NCBI GenBank assembly: GCA_025716855.1
Contig: JAIXMQ010000044.1
Span: forward strand, 124,001 to 188,000
DNA length: 64,000 bases
Origin: Pilaira anomala
Taxonomy: Eukaryota > Mucoromycota > Mucoromycetes > Mucorales > Mucoraceae
Reading direction: 5' to 3'
Shown here: one piece after another, positions 34,262 to 44,913 of the stretch
How the letters are laid out: each line of letters opens with the position of its first letter
Position numbering within the stretch: the stretch's first letter is position 1
Made by a program: the position numbers and the translations under genes
The notes under the pieces: model-generated
What the model saw: only the letters and a program-made list of their open reading frames with translations
What the model was told of the DNA's origin: nothing
Database searches by the model: none

Positions 34262-35377
34262 AGAGAACAACGTTATATATTCATCATTTATACTATTATA
34301 TTAGGCTGATGAATCTACAATTCAAAAATTACAGACCAATGAACAATTATTAAAAGAAGAATTGTCCAAGTTAAAGAGTCAATTGCAAAATCAGCACTTG
34401 GAAATGGAATTAAAAGTTACAGAAAAGCTAAAATTAGCAGAATTAAAGTTATCACAAAAATATCAAGTATTACAAGAAACTTTAGAAGCCAAATATAAAC
34501 ATGATCAAAATACTATAACTAAACTTGAATCAGAACTAAAGGTAAATCGTATTTAAAGAATGAAGTATACACACACACATATATATATATATATTTAAAC
34601 CTCTCTCTCTATCAGGAAAAATATGAACAATCAACAACACATAATCAAGTAAATGACGATGAATTGAAGGTCAAAGTGAATGTAAGCCAAAAAAAAAAAG
34701 AAACATGTTTTACTTGCATCAAAAAACGTAATAAATTATATACAGGACGCGACACAAGCAATTATTGAACAATATCAAAAGGAATTGAATGTATTACAAA
34801 ACCAATTTCAATCGTTATTAGATATGAAGGATACAGAATTAAATGATTTATGTTATGGAATCAAGACAAAAAGTATTAAAAAGATTGCTACAACAGCAGC
34901 AGCAGCAGCAGTAGTAGAACAAGAAGTAGAATTAAAGCATCAATTGAATACGCTTGAACAAAATATAAAGCCAAAATCACAAGACATGCGTTGCTTAGAA
35001 ACTGACAGTGAAGAAAATGAGGTTTCATCATTTATATATTTAAATTATACATAAAAAAAAAAAAAAAAAAAAAAAGCAACAATTTTTTAATTTTTTAATC
35101 GACTACAAAATTTTAGACAAAATTGAAAGAACAAGCTACGATGATACTTGATTTGAAATTAACAAACACTCAACTTGAAAATTCCATTCAACAATTGAAA
35201 GATGAAAATGAACAAATGTTGAGGCAAGTATATATTAATTTTTATTTAAAAAAGAAATATATATTTTATGGCTATAAAACGTATTTATGCAATTATATTA
35301 TGTAAAAAAAAACACAAAATATATGTATCATTAGCAGATTGATTCATCAATTGCAAGGTGAAATTCACCGATTTTAA
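31923..35377 (+). CDS. Long coiled-coil protein with basic Ser/Thr/Pro-rich head, 15 exons
   Basis: Exons: 31923-32447, 32522-33031, 33098-33229, 33293-33331, 33387-33449, 33511-33558, 33625-33783, 33843-33866, 33943-34002, 34076-34228, 34305-34541, 34616-34681, 34746-35021, 35117-35223 and 35338-35377, giving 812 residues. The head of about 170 residues is rich in Ser, Thr, Pro, Lys and Arg, with repeats such as TRASMTPTSLPTR / TRTSMTPTSVPKR. The remainder is almost continuous heptad coiled coil. The composition resembles microtubule plus-end or cytoskeletal linker proteins with basic disordered heads, but no CAP-Gly or other domain is visible, so function is unknown. Twelve of fourteen introns sit exactly in phase 0 by my reckoning, and short exons (24-66 nt) add small in-frame coiled-coil segments. 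The last intron appears to use a GC donor. The model start MTVSSNG follows a pyrimidine tract. Individual small exons are less certain than the whole. Confidence 0.75.
33353..33380 (+). other. tRNA-like 5'-half fragment inside an intron
   Basis: Intron 4 of the coiled-coil gene (33332-33386) contains TGGTGTAGTGGTATTCACCC, which matches an A-box/D-arm pattern (TGGTNNAGTGG) and the following stem of tRNA-Glu or tRNA-Gly type genes. No anticodon arm or B box follows, because the exon starts at 33387. This is at best a truncated tRNA-derived fragment, not a functional tRNA gene. Confidence 0.3.
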
Positions 35378-35543
35378 AACTCCGATTTAATTTGTTTTTT
35401 TTTTTTTTACTTCAAAAAGGCACATTTGTGTGTATCACCTTTTTTTTTTTTTTCTTTCTCTTTTTCTCTTTTTCTTTTTTTTTTTTTTTTTTTTTATTAT
35501 ATCTCAACTTCTTTTTCTGTAATAAATTGTATATGCTCTATCA

Positions 35544-37777
35544 ATGAACTCACTTCATCCATTTCCTCAAAGCCATTCGAATCAAACAGAGAATGCAACG
35601 CCTTTAAAAAGAACTCGTGCAAAGAGAAGTTGTGACTTTTGTCGTAAAAGAAAGTCTCGATGTGATGCTGATTCTTCTACACCTTGTTCAAATTGTAAAG
35701 CGGTAAGAAAAAAAAAATATATATATCTTGATTTATACCAGAAAGAGAAGATTAATAGAAAAAATTTTTAGTGGGGTTATACATGTGAATTCGAAACCGT
35801 AAGAAAGAAGCGGGGTCCACCCAGTGTGTAAGTGTTCTTTATTATTATTTTAAACTTGCGATATATATGAAACCCTAAATATTCTGTTCATTAGATATGT
35901 TGATAATTTAGAAAAAAAGTGTAAAAAAATGGAATCACTTTTATCTGCATTAACTCAATGTAAAATTGAAGACCTTGAACGTAACGATTTTAAATACGCT
36001 GGAAGTGCATCTATTATTGCAACAGTTACTACTGAAGTTAATGATAATAATACAAGTTCAAATGATGATGATGAAGAAGAAGATGACGATGATGATGATG
36101 ATGATGATGAGGAGGAACAGGCCGAGTCGTCTGATAAAGAAGAAAATGAATTTGATTCTATTAAATATTCAGGTCAATCTTCTGCTGGTATAAATCTATC
36201 AAACTTGCTCAAATCTCAATCTTCGAATTCAATTCTTTGGCCTGGAAAAGAAAATACGGTGATGAAATTAATGTCTCATGATGAATTAATGATTATTCAA
36301 ACACAAAAATCAAAATCAGGAAAATCAAATACTCTAGTTGATATCGGTTTATCCATGAAATCTTCTTCTATAAATCATTCTTTATTACGATCTAATTCAA
36401 CAACTTTAAAAACTACAAAAAAACCAACTAGACATCAATTGGATAAAACCATTGGCATGTAAGTCTTTTTTTCTTCTTCTTATCAGTTAAACTGAAGTTT
36501 CTAAACAAAAAAAAAAAAAAATCATATCTAGTTATTTCTCTCATCTTCACCCAATCTTTCCTATTATAAACAAAAACAAGTTTCTTAGTAAATATCATCA
36601 TGCTTCCCTTTCTGAAAAGAATTCAATCTTGGTTCAAGCAGTACTTGCCTTAACATTTCGTTTCGCTAGTCGTTACTTATCTGATCAAAATGAAGCCAAT
36701 GAATTCAGTCAAGGTTATTTTAAGAAGGTAGTGAAGCGTTTAAGAGATTCTACTCGTTCCAAATTGTCTCATGTTCAAGCGGCACTTTTAATCGTACTTT
36801 ATATGGATATGGAAGAAGAAGATGAATCGATACAATGGCATACTTTAGGCCATGCCATTCGAATGGCACAAGATCTAGGCTTACATCGTTCTTGTGCCAA
36901 TTGGAATTTATCTCCATCTGAAATTGAAACTAGACACCGTGTATTTTATGCTTGTTATGTCATGGACCGTTGGCATGGTGCCCGTTCTGGAAAACCATTA
37001 ACGATTCTTGATAGAGATTTTGATACAGATATGCCTTCTCCTTATGAAATCACCGATGATGAATCTTCTCAAGGTTTACCTGTCTATCGAAAATTTTTAC
37101 TCTTAATACAACTCTCTGAAATCTTGGGTCGTGTTCTGAAAGCATTGTATGCTCCTAATTCTAAAATTGCAAATTCAAATGCAAATCTAGATGATCCAAA
37201 TATCCTTGCTGTATTAAATAATAGGTTAAAAAACTGGTTAAATTCGCTGGACGAACCTCTTGATGGTGTCTTTTTATCTGAATTAGACAAACGTAAGTTA
37301 TTATTATTATCGTACCATTAAAATTTATAACTAATTTTTATTTTTTTATTTTTTTACAGTCAATTTAAAAATTTATTCTTCTTCTGTCATCTTACTCTTA
37401 CATAGACCTTTCAGTACTTTATCCTTAAAAGAATATCCTCATTTACAACATGTTATTACGGATTCTGAAAAAGTTTGTACAGAAACAGCTACCGAATTAA
37501 TCGATATCGTCACCAAGCGTCAACAACATCAAAATACACATCCTACGTATCATGCTATATTTTGTGTTCCCTCTTGCTTTGTTTATGCCCTATTTCAATC
37601 TTCCCTCGTGTTTCTTTCCAATGCTCTAAAGACCAAATCTGCTTCTGATATTCAAATCTTACATCAATCAATTGACATCATGAAAAACCATCATGATATT
37701 ACTTCTGGCTCAATCGAAATTCTCACCATGTTAATTTCTGTGAATGGTTTAAATTCTGATCAAAAAACCAACAACAA

Positions 37778-37821
<44 letters not shown>

Positions 37822-38558
37822 CTACCAAAATATCCCCCATCATACCCATCAAACGTAATAAGGCTACTAGCAAACCAGCACAAGGTTTAAAAACAACACA
37901 AGATGAAGTACCAAAATCTTATTACTTTCAACAACGATCATTACATGAAGGTCTTATTAAACCTACTACGGATTTAAAATTAACATTACCTAACCAACAC
38001 TATTTATTACATCGACGTCAAACACATCAACAACAGCCAATACATCAACAAGTACCATTAGATTGCTTTGTACAGAATTACCCGGTTTATTCAAATCCAA
38101 CTGTTTATTCTCATCAAAGATCAATCTCTTTAGACCAACTCAACAACTCTTCTCAACAACAACATATGTATACACATCATGCAAGGTCTATTTCTCATGA
38201 CGATTTAGCTATCATGACAGGTGGTGGTGGTGCTGCTGCTGCTTCTACTCCTTCTTCATCTTCTTCTTTTCATCGTACTTCAAAAGCAACAGATCCAAAT
38301 GGTATGAATGTGGCAAATATGTTGAGTCATGGTTACTCACCTCAAATGAATCAAACACCTGTCTTGATGTCATCTTTTACTCAATCCTTACCGCCTGCAC
38401 CTCAAGGATATACCGTGTATGACCCAACCATGAATATCTCTACTACTTCATTACCTCCTTCAAATCTAAATTGGTCTGAATGGGATGTGTATATCGGTCA
38501 TCAAAATTCTAATCCAACAGAACCCACTTCTTCATCACCTCAACAAATTCAATATTAA
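35544..38558 (+). CDS. Zn(II)2Cys6 transcription factor with fungal_trans domain
   Basis: Five exons (35544-35702, 35772-35827, 35895-36458, 36532-37292, 37360-38558) encode 912 residues. The binuclear zinc cluster starts at C30 (CDFCRKRKSRCDAD, then PCSNCKAWGYTC). It is followed by the KKRGPPSVYV linker and a coiled-coil dimerisation stretch (VDNLEKKCKKMESLLSAL). An Asp/Glu-rich block follows. The middle homology region includes AIRMAQDLGLHRSCANWNLS, then the hallmark RHRVFYACYVMDRWHGARSG and GKPLTILDRDFDTDMPSPYE. The C-terminal third is low complexity (Ser run, Gln, Pro). The product is a nuclear DNA-binding regulator. Its arrangement resembles the regulator at 54947-57524, so the two are probably distant paralogues. 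Target genes are unknown. Confidence 0.92.
37781..37820 (+). repeat. (CAG/AGC)n tract coding poly-Ser
   Basis: A pure trinucleotide run of about 13 units read in the Ser (AGC) frame follows an AAC (Asn) run in the last exon of the Zn2Cys6 gene. It is a likely length-variable site. Confidence 0.9.
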
Positions 38559-38661
38559 ACGTTTTCTTTTTTTTTTTTTAAAAAAAAAAAAAATATATAT
38601 ATATCCTCTTTTGTATTTACATTATAAAAAAAAAAAAAAAACTTTTATTATATATATACAA

Positions 38662-40854
38662 TCAAGAAAATAGACTTGATTTCCAATATTCCAATGAGAG
38701 AATTTCATTTGAATCAAAATTTTTCTTTCTAGCAAAACTAATGAGTGTATTGACAGTCTTTTGATCCAAGACAGGTTTAGCATGCATTGGATTTTCCGGT
38801 ACAGACATTTCATTCTTGACTAATTCATAAGCAAGATCCCAACCTGCTCTTCCTCTTGCTCTACACAAGCATTCGATATATGAATTATAATTATTTGTGT
38901 TTAATTTAAAATTAGTCTTTTTCAACCAAGTCCAAATAGATTGAGCTCGATTCACCAAGCCATTATGTCCACAACTATCCAAGACAATCGAGACAGACGT
39001 GGTGTCCGGTCTCACATCAGAATAGGATGCAGGCATTGAAATCGTTTGCCAAATATCAAGTACTGCATCACCATCTTCTGTTCGATTATAAGCGTCCATC
39101 AAAGCATTGTAAATTCCGATATCTGGGTCAAGATACATATCTACTTTAATCTGTTGATGTATTTGATTCAGCACGTACCTATCACGGTATTGACCACATG
39201 CATGTAACATGGCCGTATAGGTATGAAGTGTAGGTTGAATCCTTAACGGTCTCATATCGTTAAACATCGTCATGGCTGCAATCAGTCGAGGAGAAGACTC
39301 ATATGCATCGTCAGTCGTGATGGTATGTCCTGGTGTCATGTTATTCGATAAAGAAGCAATTAATGTTGAATAAAAAGTCGTGTCTAATTGAATTGGTATT
39401 TCGGATGGACGATGACTGGAAATGTTTTCATCACGGCATTTTTTATGATGTTCACGAAGGGTATAATAAATCTCCATAGCGTCGTCTAGATAATCGTCAT
39501 TGATGTAGGCCAAGATGAGATGAGTAAAGGTGGCTATATCAGGTTGACAATGGATGTCTCGAAAGACAGAGTCATAGAGACCTTGTACTTGCTTTGATCT
39601 ACCTTGCATTGCTAGACCATACATAAGCGAGTTATAAGCTCTTGTATCTAATTTTAAAGTCGATTGAAATTTATTGACAATTGAAACCAAACGATCGAGA
39701 TCGTGAGCTGATGCTGATTTAGAAGAGGCTATATTGACTAAACTTGTCATGATACGATCATTGGGCTCAATCAATTCATCATCACACATGTCTTCAAACA
39801 ATTGTATTGCATCTCTTAAATTTCCAATTCTGGATTCTGCATCAATCAAGGTACCATAAGTAATGATATCCGGTCTCAATTTGGCTTTCTTCATATCTCG
39901 AAACAACATGTAGGCCTTGGCCGGGTTACCCCCTTTTAGACATGCGTCTAATAGGATATTGAAGGTAACACGGTCCAGTCGAATATGTGGAAACTGGTCC
40001 GGTATATCATAATAAAGTGCTAGCACCTGATTTAAATCTATTTCAGCTTTAAATCGTAAGATATTATTCAACATGTTGAGATCAACTTTATCTCGTTTTT
40101 TCATGTTTAAAACTGTATCACAAATATCGGTTCCAATTCTCTGGTTTCCAGACTTGACAGCTGCATCCAGTACGGTGGAATAGGTATAGATATCTGGCTT
40201 AGCTGTCTCTTGATCCTCTATCATATGTTGATAAAGTGCAAAGAGTTGATCGAATTCACCTGTCCTCAACAATAAATGTAATAAGGTATTATAGGTAACT
40301 GTATCCGGCTTGATTTTATTTAGAATCATTTCTTGAAAAAGGAGTTGGGCCTGATTCAGATTATTCGATCGTTTATAACAACCCAGTAAAGTATTGTAGG
40401 TATAAAGATTGGGAGTGACACCCTCGCGACGCATACGATCAAGTACGTCGTATGCTTTTTCAGGTAGGTGTTGTAACCCATATGCAAAAATCAGAGCATG
40501 GTATTCGAAATGCTGTGGTACGATCTTCAAAGGCCCCTTCATGTCGTTTAGTACTGTCTTTATGAATTCAATATCTTGACGATGTTTCCCATGTCGAGCT
40601 AATAAGAGTAATTTACGAACTACGTCTCGATCGGCTTTGGGTCCCGATGGCTGTCTCAATAAGTTTTCATATGCAAAACGAGCATGTTGAATATTACCAC
40701 GGCCAATGGCTCTTCTTAACGTGGTCAAGTCACTTTGTGTTTGGTTCGAATTGTATCGGCATGTTGGCTTTGTGTTGAGTCGGATGGTTTGAAAAGAATG
40801 TAAGAGATCGGAAAGACCAAAGGCGACTGACTGTGTTCCTTTCCTTGAAAACAT
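38662..40854 (-). CDS. Mitochondrial pentatricopeptide repeat (PPR) protein
   Basis: A single exon of 730 residues. The N-terminus is basic and hydroxylated without acidic residues (MFSRKGTQSVAFGLSDLLHS, then RLNTKPTCRYNSNQTQ), as expected of a mitochondrial targeting sequence. At least ten PPR motifs follow, for example YNTLLGCYKRSNNLNQAQLL, VTYNTLLHLLLRTGEFDQLF, YTYSTVLDAAVKSGNQRIG, VTFNILLDACLKGGNPAKAY and ITYGTLIDAESRIGNLRDAI. PPR proteins bind specific organellar RNAs to stabilise, process or translate them. Position 5 and 35 residues include N, T, S and D, so an RNA code could be attempted, but I cannot name the target or a yeast orthologue. It stands tail-to-tail with the Zn2Cys6 gene, 103 bp away. 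Confidence 0.92.
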   Translation of the reverse strand: MFSRKGTQSVAFGLSDLLHSFQTIRLNTKPTCRYNSNQTQSDLTTLRRAIGRGNIQHARFAYENLLRQPSGPKADRDVVRKLLLLARHGKHRQDIEFIKTVLNDMKGPLKIVPQHFEYHALIFAYGLQHLPEKAYDVLDRMRREGVTPNLYTYNTLLGCYKRSNNLNQAQLLFQEMILNKIKPDTVTYNTLLHLLLRTGEFDQLFALYQHMIEDQETAKPDIYTYSTVLDAAVKSGNQRIGTDICDTVLNMKKRDKVDLNMLNNILRFKAEIDLNQVLALYYDIPDQFPHIRLDRVTFNILLDACLKGGNPAKAYMLFRDMKKAKLRPDIITYGTLIDAESRIGNLRDAIQLFEDMCDDELIEPNDRIMTSLVNIASSKSASAHDLDRLVSIVNKFQSTLKLDTRAYNSLMYGLAMQGRSKQVQGLYDSVFRDIHCQPDIATFTHLILAYINDDYLDDAMEIYYTLREHHKKCRDENISSHRPSEIPIQLDTTFYSTLIASLSNNMTPGHTITTDDAYESSPRLIAAMTMFNDMRPLRIQPTLHTYTAMLHACGQYRDRYVLNQIHQQIKVDMYLDPDIGIYNALMDAYNRTEDGDAVLDIWQTISMPASYSDVRPDTTSVSIVLDSCGHNGLVNRAQSIWTWLKKTNFKLNTNNYNSYIECLCRARGRAGWDLAYELVKNEMSVPENPMHAKPVLDQKTVNTLISFARKKNFDSNEILSLEYWKSSLFS

Positions 40855-42035
40855 TATGGAAGCGAACTAAGAAAAAAAAAAAAAAAAAAAAAAAAGAATC
40901 CTCTTTTTTTTTTCGCCTTTTTTTTTTTTTGGGGAGTCACAAAGTACCACCTTTTAAAGATACTGTTTTATTTATTTGAATTCATATTTTATATTCATTG
41001 CCTGTTTATTTGACCTCTCTATCATACAAATGGCTAAACCTGTTCTCAAGTTGCATTGCATACACAAAATCCGTATGATCCAATTTTAACAGCGTTTGAT
41101 TGGAACGTTTTTCAGAAATAACTTGAGAATGGCCCCCCCCAAAAGGTATACTTTTTGTCGAATTGGATTTTACTTGTCAAGCTGAAGCAAGGCTAGTTAT
41201 ACATAAAGCATATCTGTGTGCTATCTCTGTCTGGTTTGGCTCGAGGGGGTGGGGTTTAAGGATGTCAATGCCGAGATTTAAAAGTAATTCGTTTACGTCT
41301 GGATCTTCATACTACTACTCTTGGAGATATAAGATATATGACAGTTCAGTTAGACTAAATGCTGTATTGCATAAATTTTACCCAAAACCTCCAAAATTTA
41401 TAAATTAAATGTTACATATTCCATGTAGAATTATATTAGAACAAAGTATCTTTTTTTTTTTGGTGCCAAAATCAGCTTTCTACTTCATGCAGTTACCTTA
41501 CGATTGAATTCAAACTACTTTGTATAATAGAATAACAAATCGTTTGCTGTATCTGTTCTTGATATTAGCAGGGCACTGCTACTACGTCTGATACTAAAGT
41601 ATGGTAACAATATTCCAGAACTTGTTATTAGCTAAATCATAACCACATAAATTCATATAGTTAAATAATATCTTGCTAAAAAAAAAAAGCTATTGTCCCA
41701 TGTTCCGTTATCTATATCATTGTTCAATATGTCATGTTTCATCCAAATAAAATTAAGTTGATAGATTATTTTCCCAGTTTCCCCTGCAGGGGTATTACCG
41801 TATGTATATTAGAAAGATAATAGATTATATAGTAATAGTTTGATATGATGAATCATATGAAAAGAACGGTTATTTCGTTGGATGATCATAGCATAGAAGA
41901 ATTTTCGGATGGTAGTAACCTGGTCTAGCGTGATCACTTAAAGGCCCGTGCGTGACGTTTCTTTCAAAACTCTCTTATTATTTTTAATTTAGTTTCCTTT
42001 TTTTTCCCTTTAATATAACATACACACGCTACGTA
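40855..42035. other. Intergenic region between PPR gene and SYP1-like gene
   Basis: A 1.2-kb divergent spacer with poly-A and poly-T at the PPR start. One 81-codon plus-strand frame (41163-41408, start MDFTCQAEARLVIHKAYLCA) does not match any family I know and has no supporting exons. Both promoters must be here, but I see no clear motif. Confidence 0.45.
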
Positions 42036-43101
42036 ATGTCAGAAAGCAATGACTATATTGAAGCTTTCTTGGTAAAGTAGTTTTTTTTTAGGAAATAACA
42101 GCAAAGGACACATGACTAAACGCTCTACCTAGACAAAGAAACCTAAAGAAGGTATTGCTATTGTACAAGAAAGACTCAAGGACTCTATGACACTTGACAA
42201 AGAACTTGCCGACTACTTTAAAGAAAGGTACATGAGTGATATCCTTTCCACTTTGATAAGACACTAAGCGCTCTCCATCCTTATAGAGCAGAAATTGAAG
42301 AAAATTATGCGAAGAATTTATCAAAAGCTTCGAAAAGATTATATATAATGGACCCAGGTGTATTAGGGTATATATTTATTCAAGCACATATCACTTATTT
42401 TTATTTATTTTTTATACATGTATAATGCAGTCATTTTGCCCCTGTTTGGGAAACATTGGTAAAGGAATTGAATCAGGTAGCAAATTATCACTCTGAATTA
42501 GCGCATAAAGTCTTACAAGAGATTGAAATACCTTTAAGAACTCCAGCCTCGGAAGAACATCAAAGACTCGAGCAGGTAAATTTTATATGGTGTTAATTCA
42601 TCTTGTCGTTTAATTAAGCGTTTCTATGATAGATGGAACCTATTATTCATTCGATCGAGAATAAGGTATAGACATTCTCACGTTTTTTTATTATTATAAC
42701 TATTATTTTACTGACGGCATGGATTTTGAATATATACAGAATAGGCTATCTTCAGTCAAGGGTTCAATTTTTAAAAAATCGAACAAATCCGCTTCCTGGG
42801 AAAATCAAGGTGCAGAATACTTGAACCTAGCACAAAAGACAGACGAAGCTCGTTTACAAAGAATCAAAAGATCCGTAGCTCATTTTGAGCAAATTCAATC
42901 AGAGCAATTAATGAAACGAGTTGAATATGCCACAAAGGCACTATCTAAAGCCGAGACATTTGATATTCATCACGATATTCGCGATTTTTGTACAGAAAGA
43001 GGCAAAGGACTTTCACTTGTTCGTCCACAACAACACAAACATGATTCGCATGATTCCCAACGTTCCACAACCTCGAATAAATGTAAATTTTCTGTTTCCG
43101 C

Positions 43102-43137
<36 letters not shown>

Positions 43138-43692
43138 AACATAAAAGCTTCTCTAGTTAAATCAGTTTTTATGAAAAAGAAGAAACAAAGTAGTTTGGAC
43201 CAAGATAATTATCAACAAGATCAAACTTCAGCTCCTAGTGTGACATCGGAACCATTGGATACAACTATTCCTGTTGCTGCAAGGTCACCACCTGTCAATT
43301 TATCACCACCACCCAACGCACAACAAAATGTAAAAATTTAATTTAAATTTTTTTATTTGGACTCAGCAATTAAACTTGTTCTCTTATTTTTAGGCTCCCT
43401 TAGTCGATTCAGAAGGATACTCTATACCTACTACCACAAGCCAATTTCCTAATATTATCTCTGACATATCATCACGATCAGATGACGTTGATTCTGAACT
43501 TCAAAGGTAAAAAAAAAAAAAAAGAAAGAAATGAAAACAAAAATTATATTAAAATCTCTTTTCTCTCTCTTTACATAGCTTCAAGCTAAATCAAAAATTA
43601 CAGATCAATATAAAAGATGATGTTGTGCCAATAGAAGCAACAGAGGCAAACGAAACTTTCAATAAACTCGCTACTATGCTTCGTGAGGTATT

Positions 43693-43737
<45 letters not shown>

Positions 43738-44820
43738 TAAAACGTGTCTTTGTATTCATGTCAGTATCCATAGCGTACACCAACTATCACAAGAAAACCA
43801 AGAGGCAGAAGAGAGTAAGTCTATAAAATTATTTGTATCTAATATACTCATTGTATCTTTAGAAGCTCCATTGGGAGATCCCAAACAGAATCTTCACTAA
43901 ACAGTATATACAACGACATTAATATGGCAAATTCAGTTGGATCAATTTCTTCATTAAAATCAAGCACTTCCAACCCCTTTTTACAAAGCCAAGCGATAGA
44001 TAACTCACCTGCTTTATCAAATACTAACGTCTTTAGTAGCTCTCCACAACAACTGAATACACCCACGTACTTGACTGACCCTAATAGCGCTAATTGGCAA
44101 CTCCAACCTATTCTTGAAGACCAACAGCCTGATCTTCATTTCTCTATTTACGAAAAGGCGACTATGGTAGATGAAAGCCATCAATTAAATGTAGATGGCC
44201 AGGTATTTATTACCTATACAGGTGTTACACAGACACCTATCAAACTTCATCCGTTCCAAATTGAAGGCATTCAGCAACTCTCTCCCAACGCCGAATATAT
44301 CATTACAACTGAGGAAAATTATACGCTTAAAACAAGTCAGTTCCCTCAATCAAAACCTGTCTTGTGCTTCACATATAAAGTCCATTTAAATGGGGATGGG
44401 CGTATTGCATTGCCTATTCGATTACAACCCTTGTGGAAATGCGACGAAGGTACGACACTCTTGATGATCAAACACAATAAACATCCTATGGTCCAAGACG
44501 TCCAAGGGTCAATCCATCTCTTTTACGACCATGTGACAAAAGTACAAAGTAAACCACAAGGTATTTGGGAGACAGATAAAAAACGATTTACATGGAAAAT
44601 CAAAGACTTGCTGGATCAGTATGAACGAAAAGACAAACCTAAATTATTAGCAAAATTTGAATTGGAGACAGGACAAGTGGGTACCCCACAACCTATTTAT
44701 TTAGATTATATCGTGAAAGATGCACTTGTTACTGGATTTACAATTGATGTAGTGAACAATCAACCTGTCAAACAAACTTTAGAAACAGTAGTTCAATATG
44801 ATCGTATTGTTCTTATTTAA
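42036..44820 (+). CDS. SYP1: SYP1/FCHo-family endocytic F-BAR and mu-homology protein
   Basis: Eleven exons (42036-42071, 42133-42227, 42287-42367, 42431-42575, 42633-42665, 42740-43082, 43157-43329, 43394-43506, 43579-43687, 43774-43814, 43863-44820) encode 708 residues. The F-BAR domain covers roughly residues 1-250 (MSESNDYIEAFLTKKPKEGI, KERAEIEENYAKNLSKASKR, HFAPVWETLVKELNQVANYH). A linker contains FKSVFMKKKKQ and the conserved RTPTITRKPRGRRES motif. The last 280 residues are a muniscin mu-homology domain that binds cargo and adaptors. These proteins start clathrin-coated pits at the plasma membrane. The acceptor for exon 10 was set at CCATAG because it restores the RTPTITRKPRGRRE motif, and the donor ending exon 6 at AAAT/GTAAAT because it gives the FKSVF motif. 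Identification is strong. Confidence 0.92.
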
Positions 44821-44913
44821 TATAAATATATAATACAGAGTTTTATTATTGTTACTATTAATTCATTATGTTTTTTTTTTGTTGGGTCGTTTGTTATGCT
44901 TAAAAAGGATTCT

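Noticed and set aside
41163..41408. 81-codon ORF between the PPR and SYP1 genes
   Set aside because: No recognised family, no splice partners, and mixed composition compatible with chance.
43083..43144. Continuing SYP1 exon 6 to the poly-T run (SVSAQVFFFFF)
   Set aside because: The GTAAAT donor after 43082 joins to FKSVFMKKKK and keeps the frame. The Phe run is intronic poly-T.
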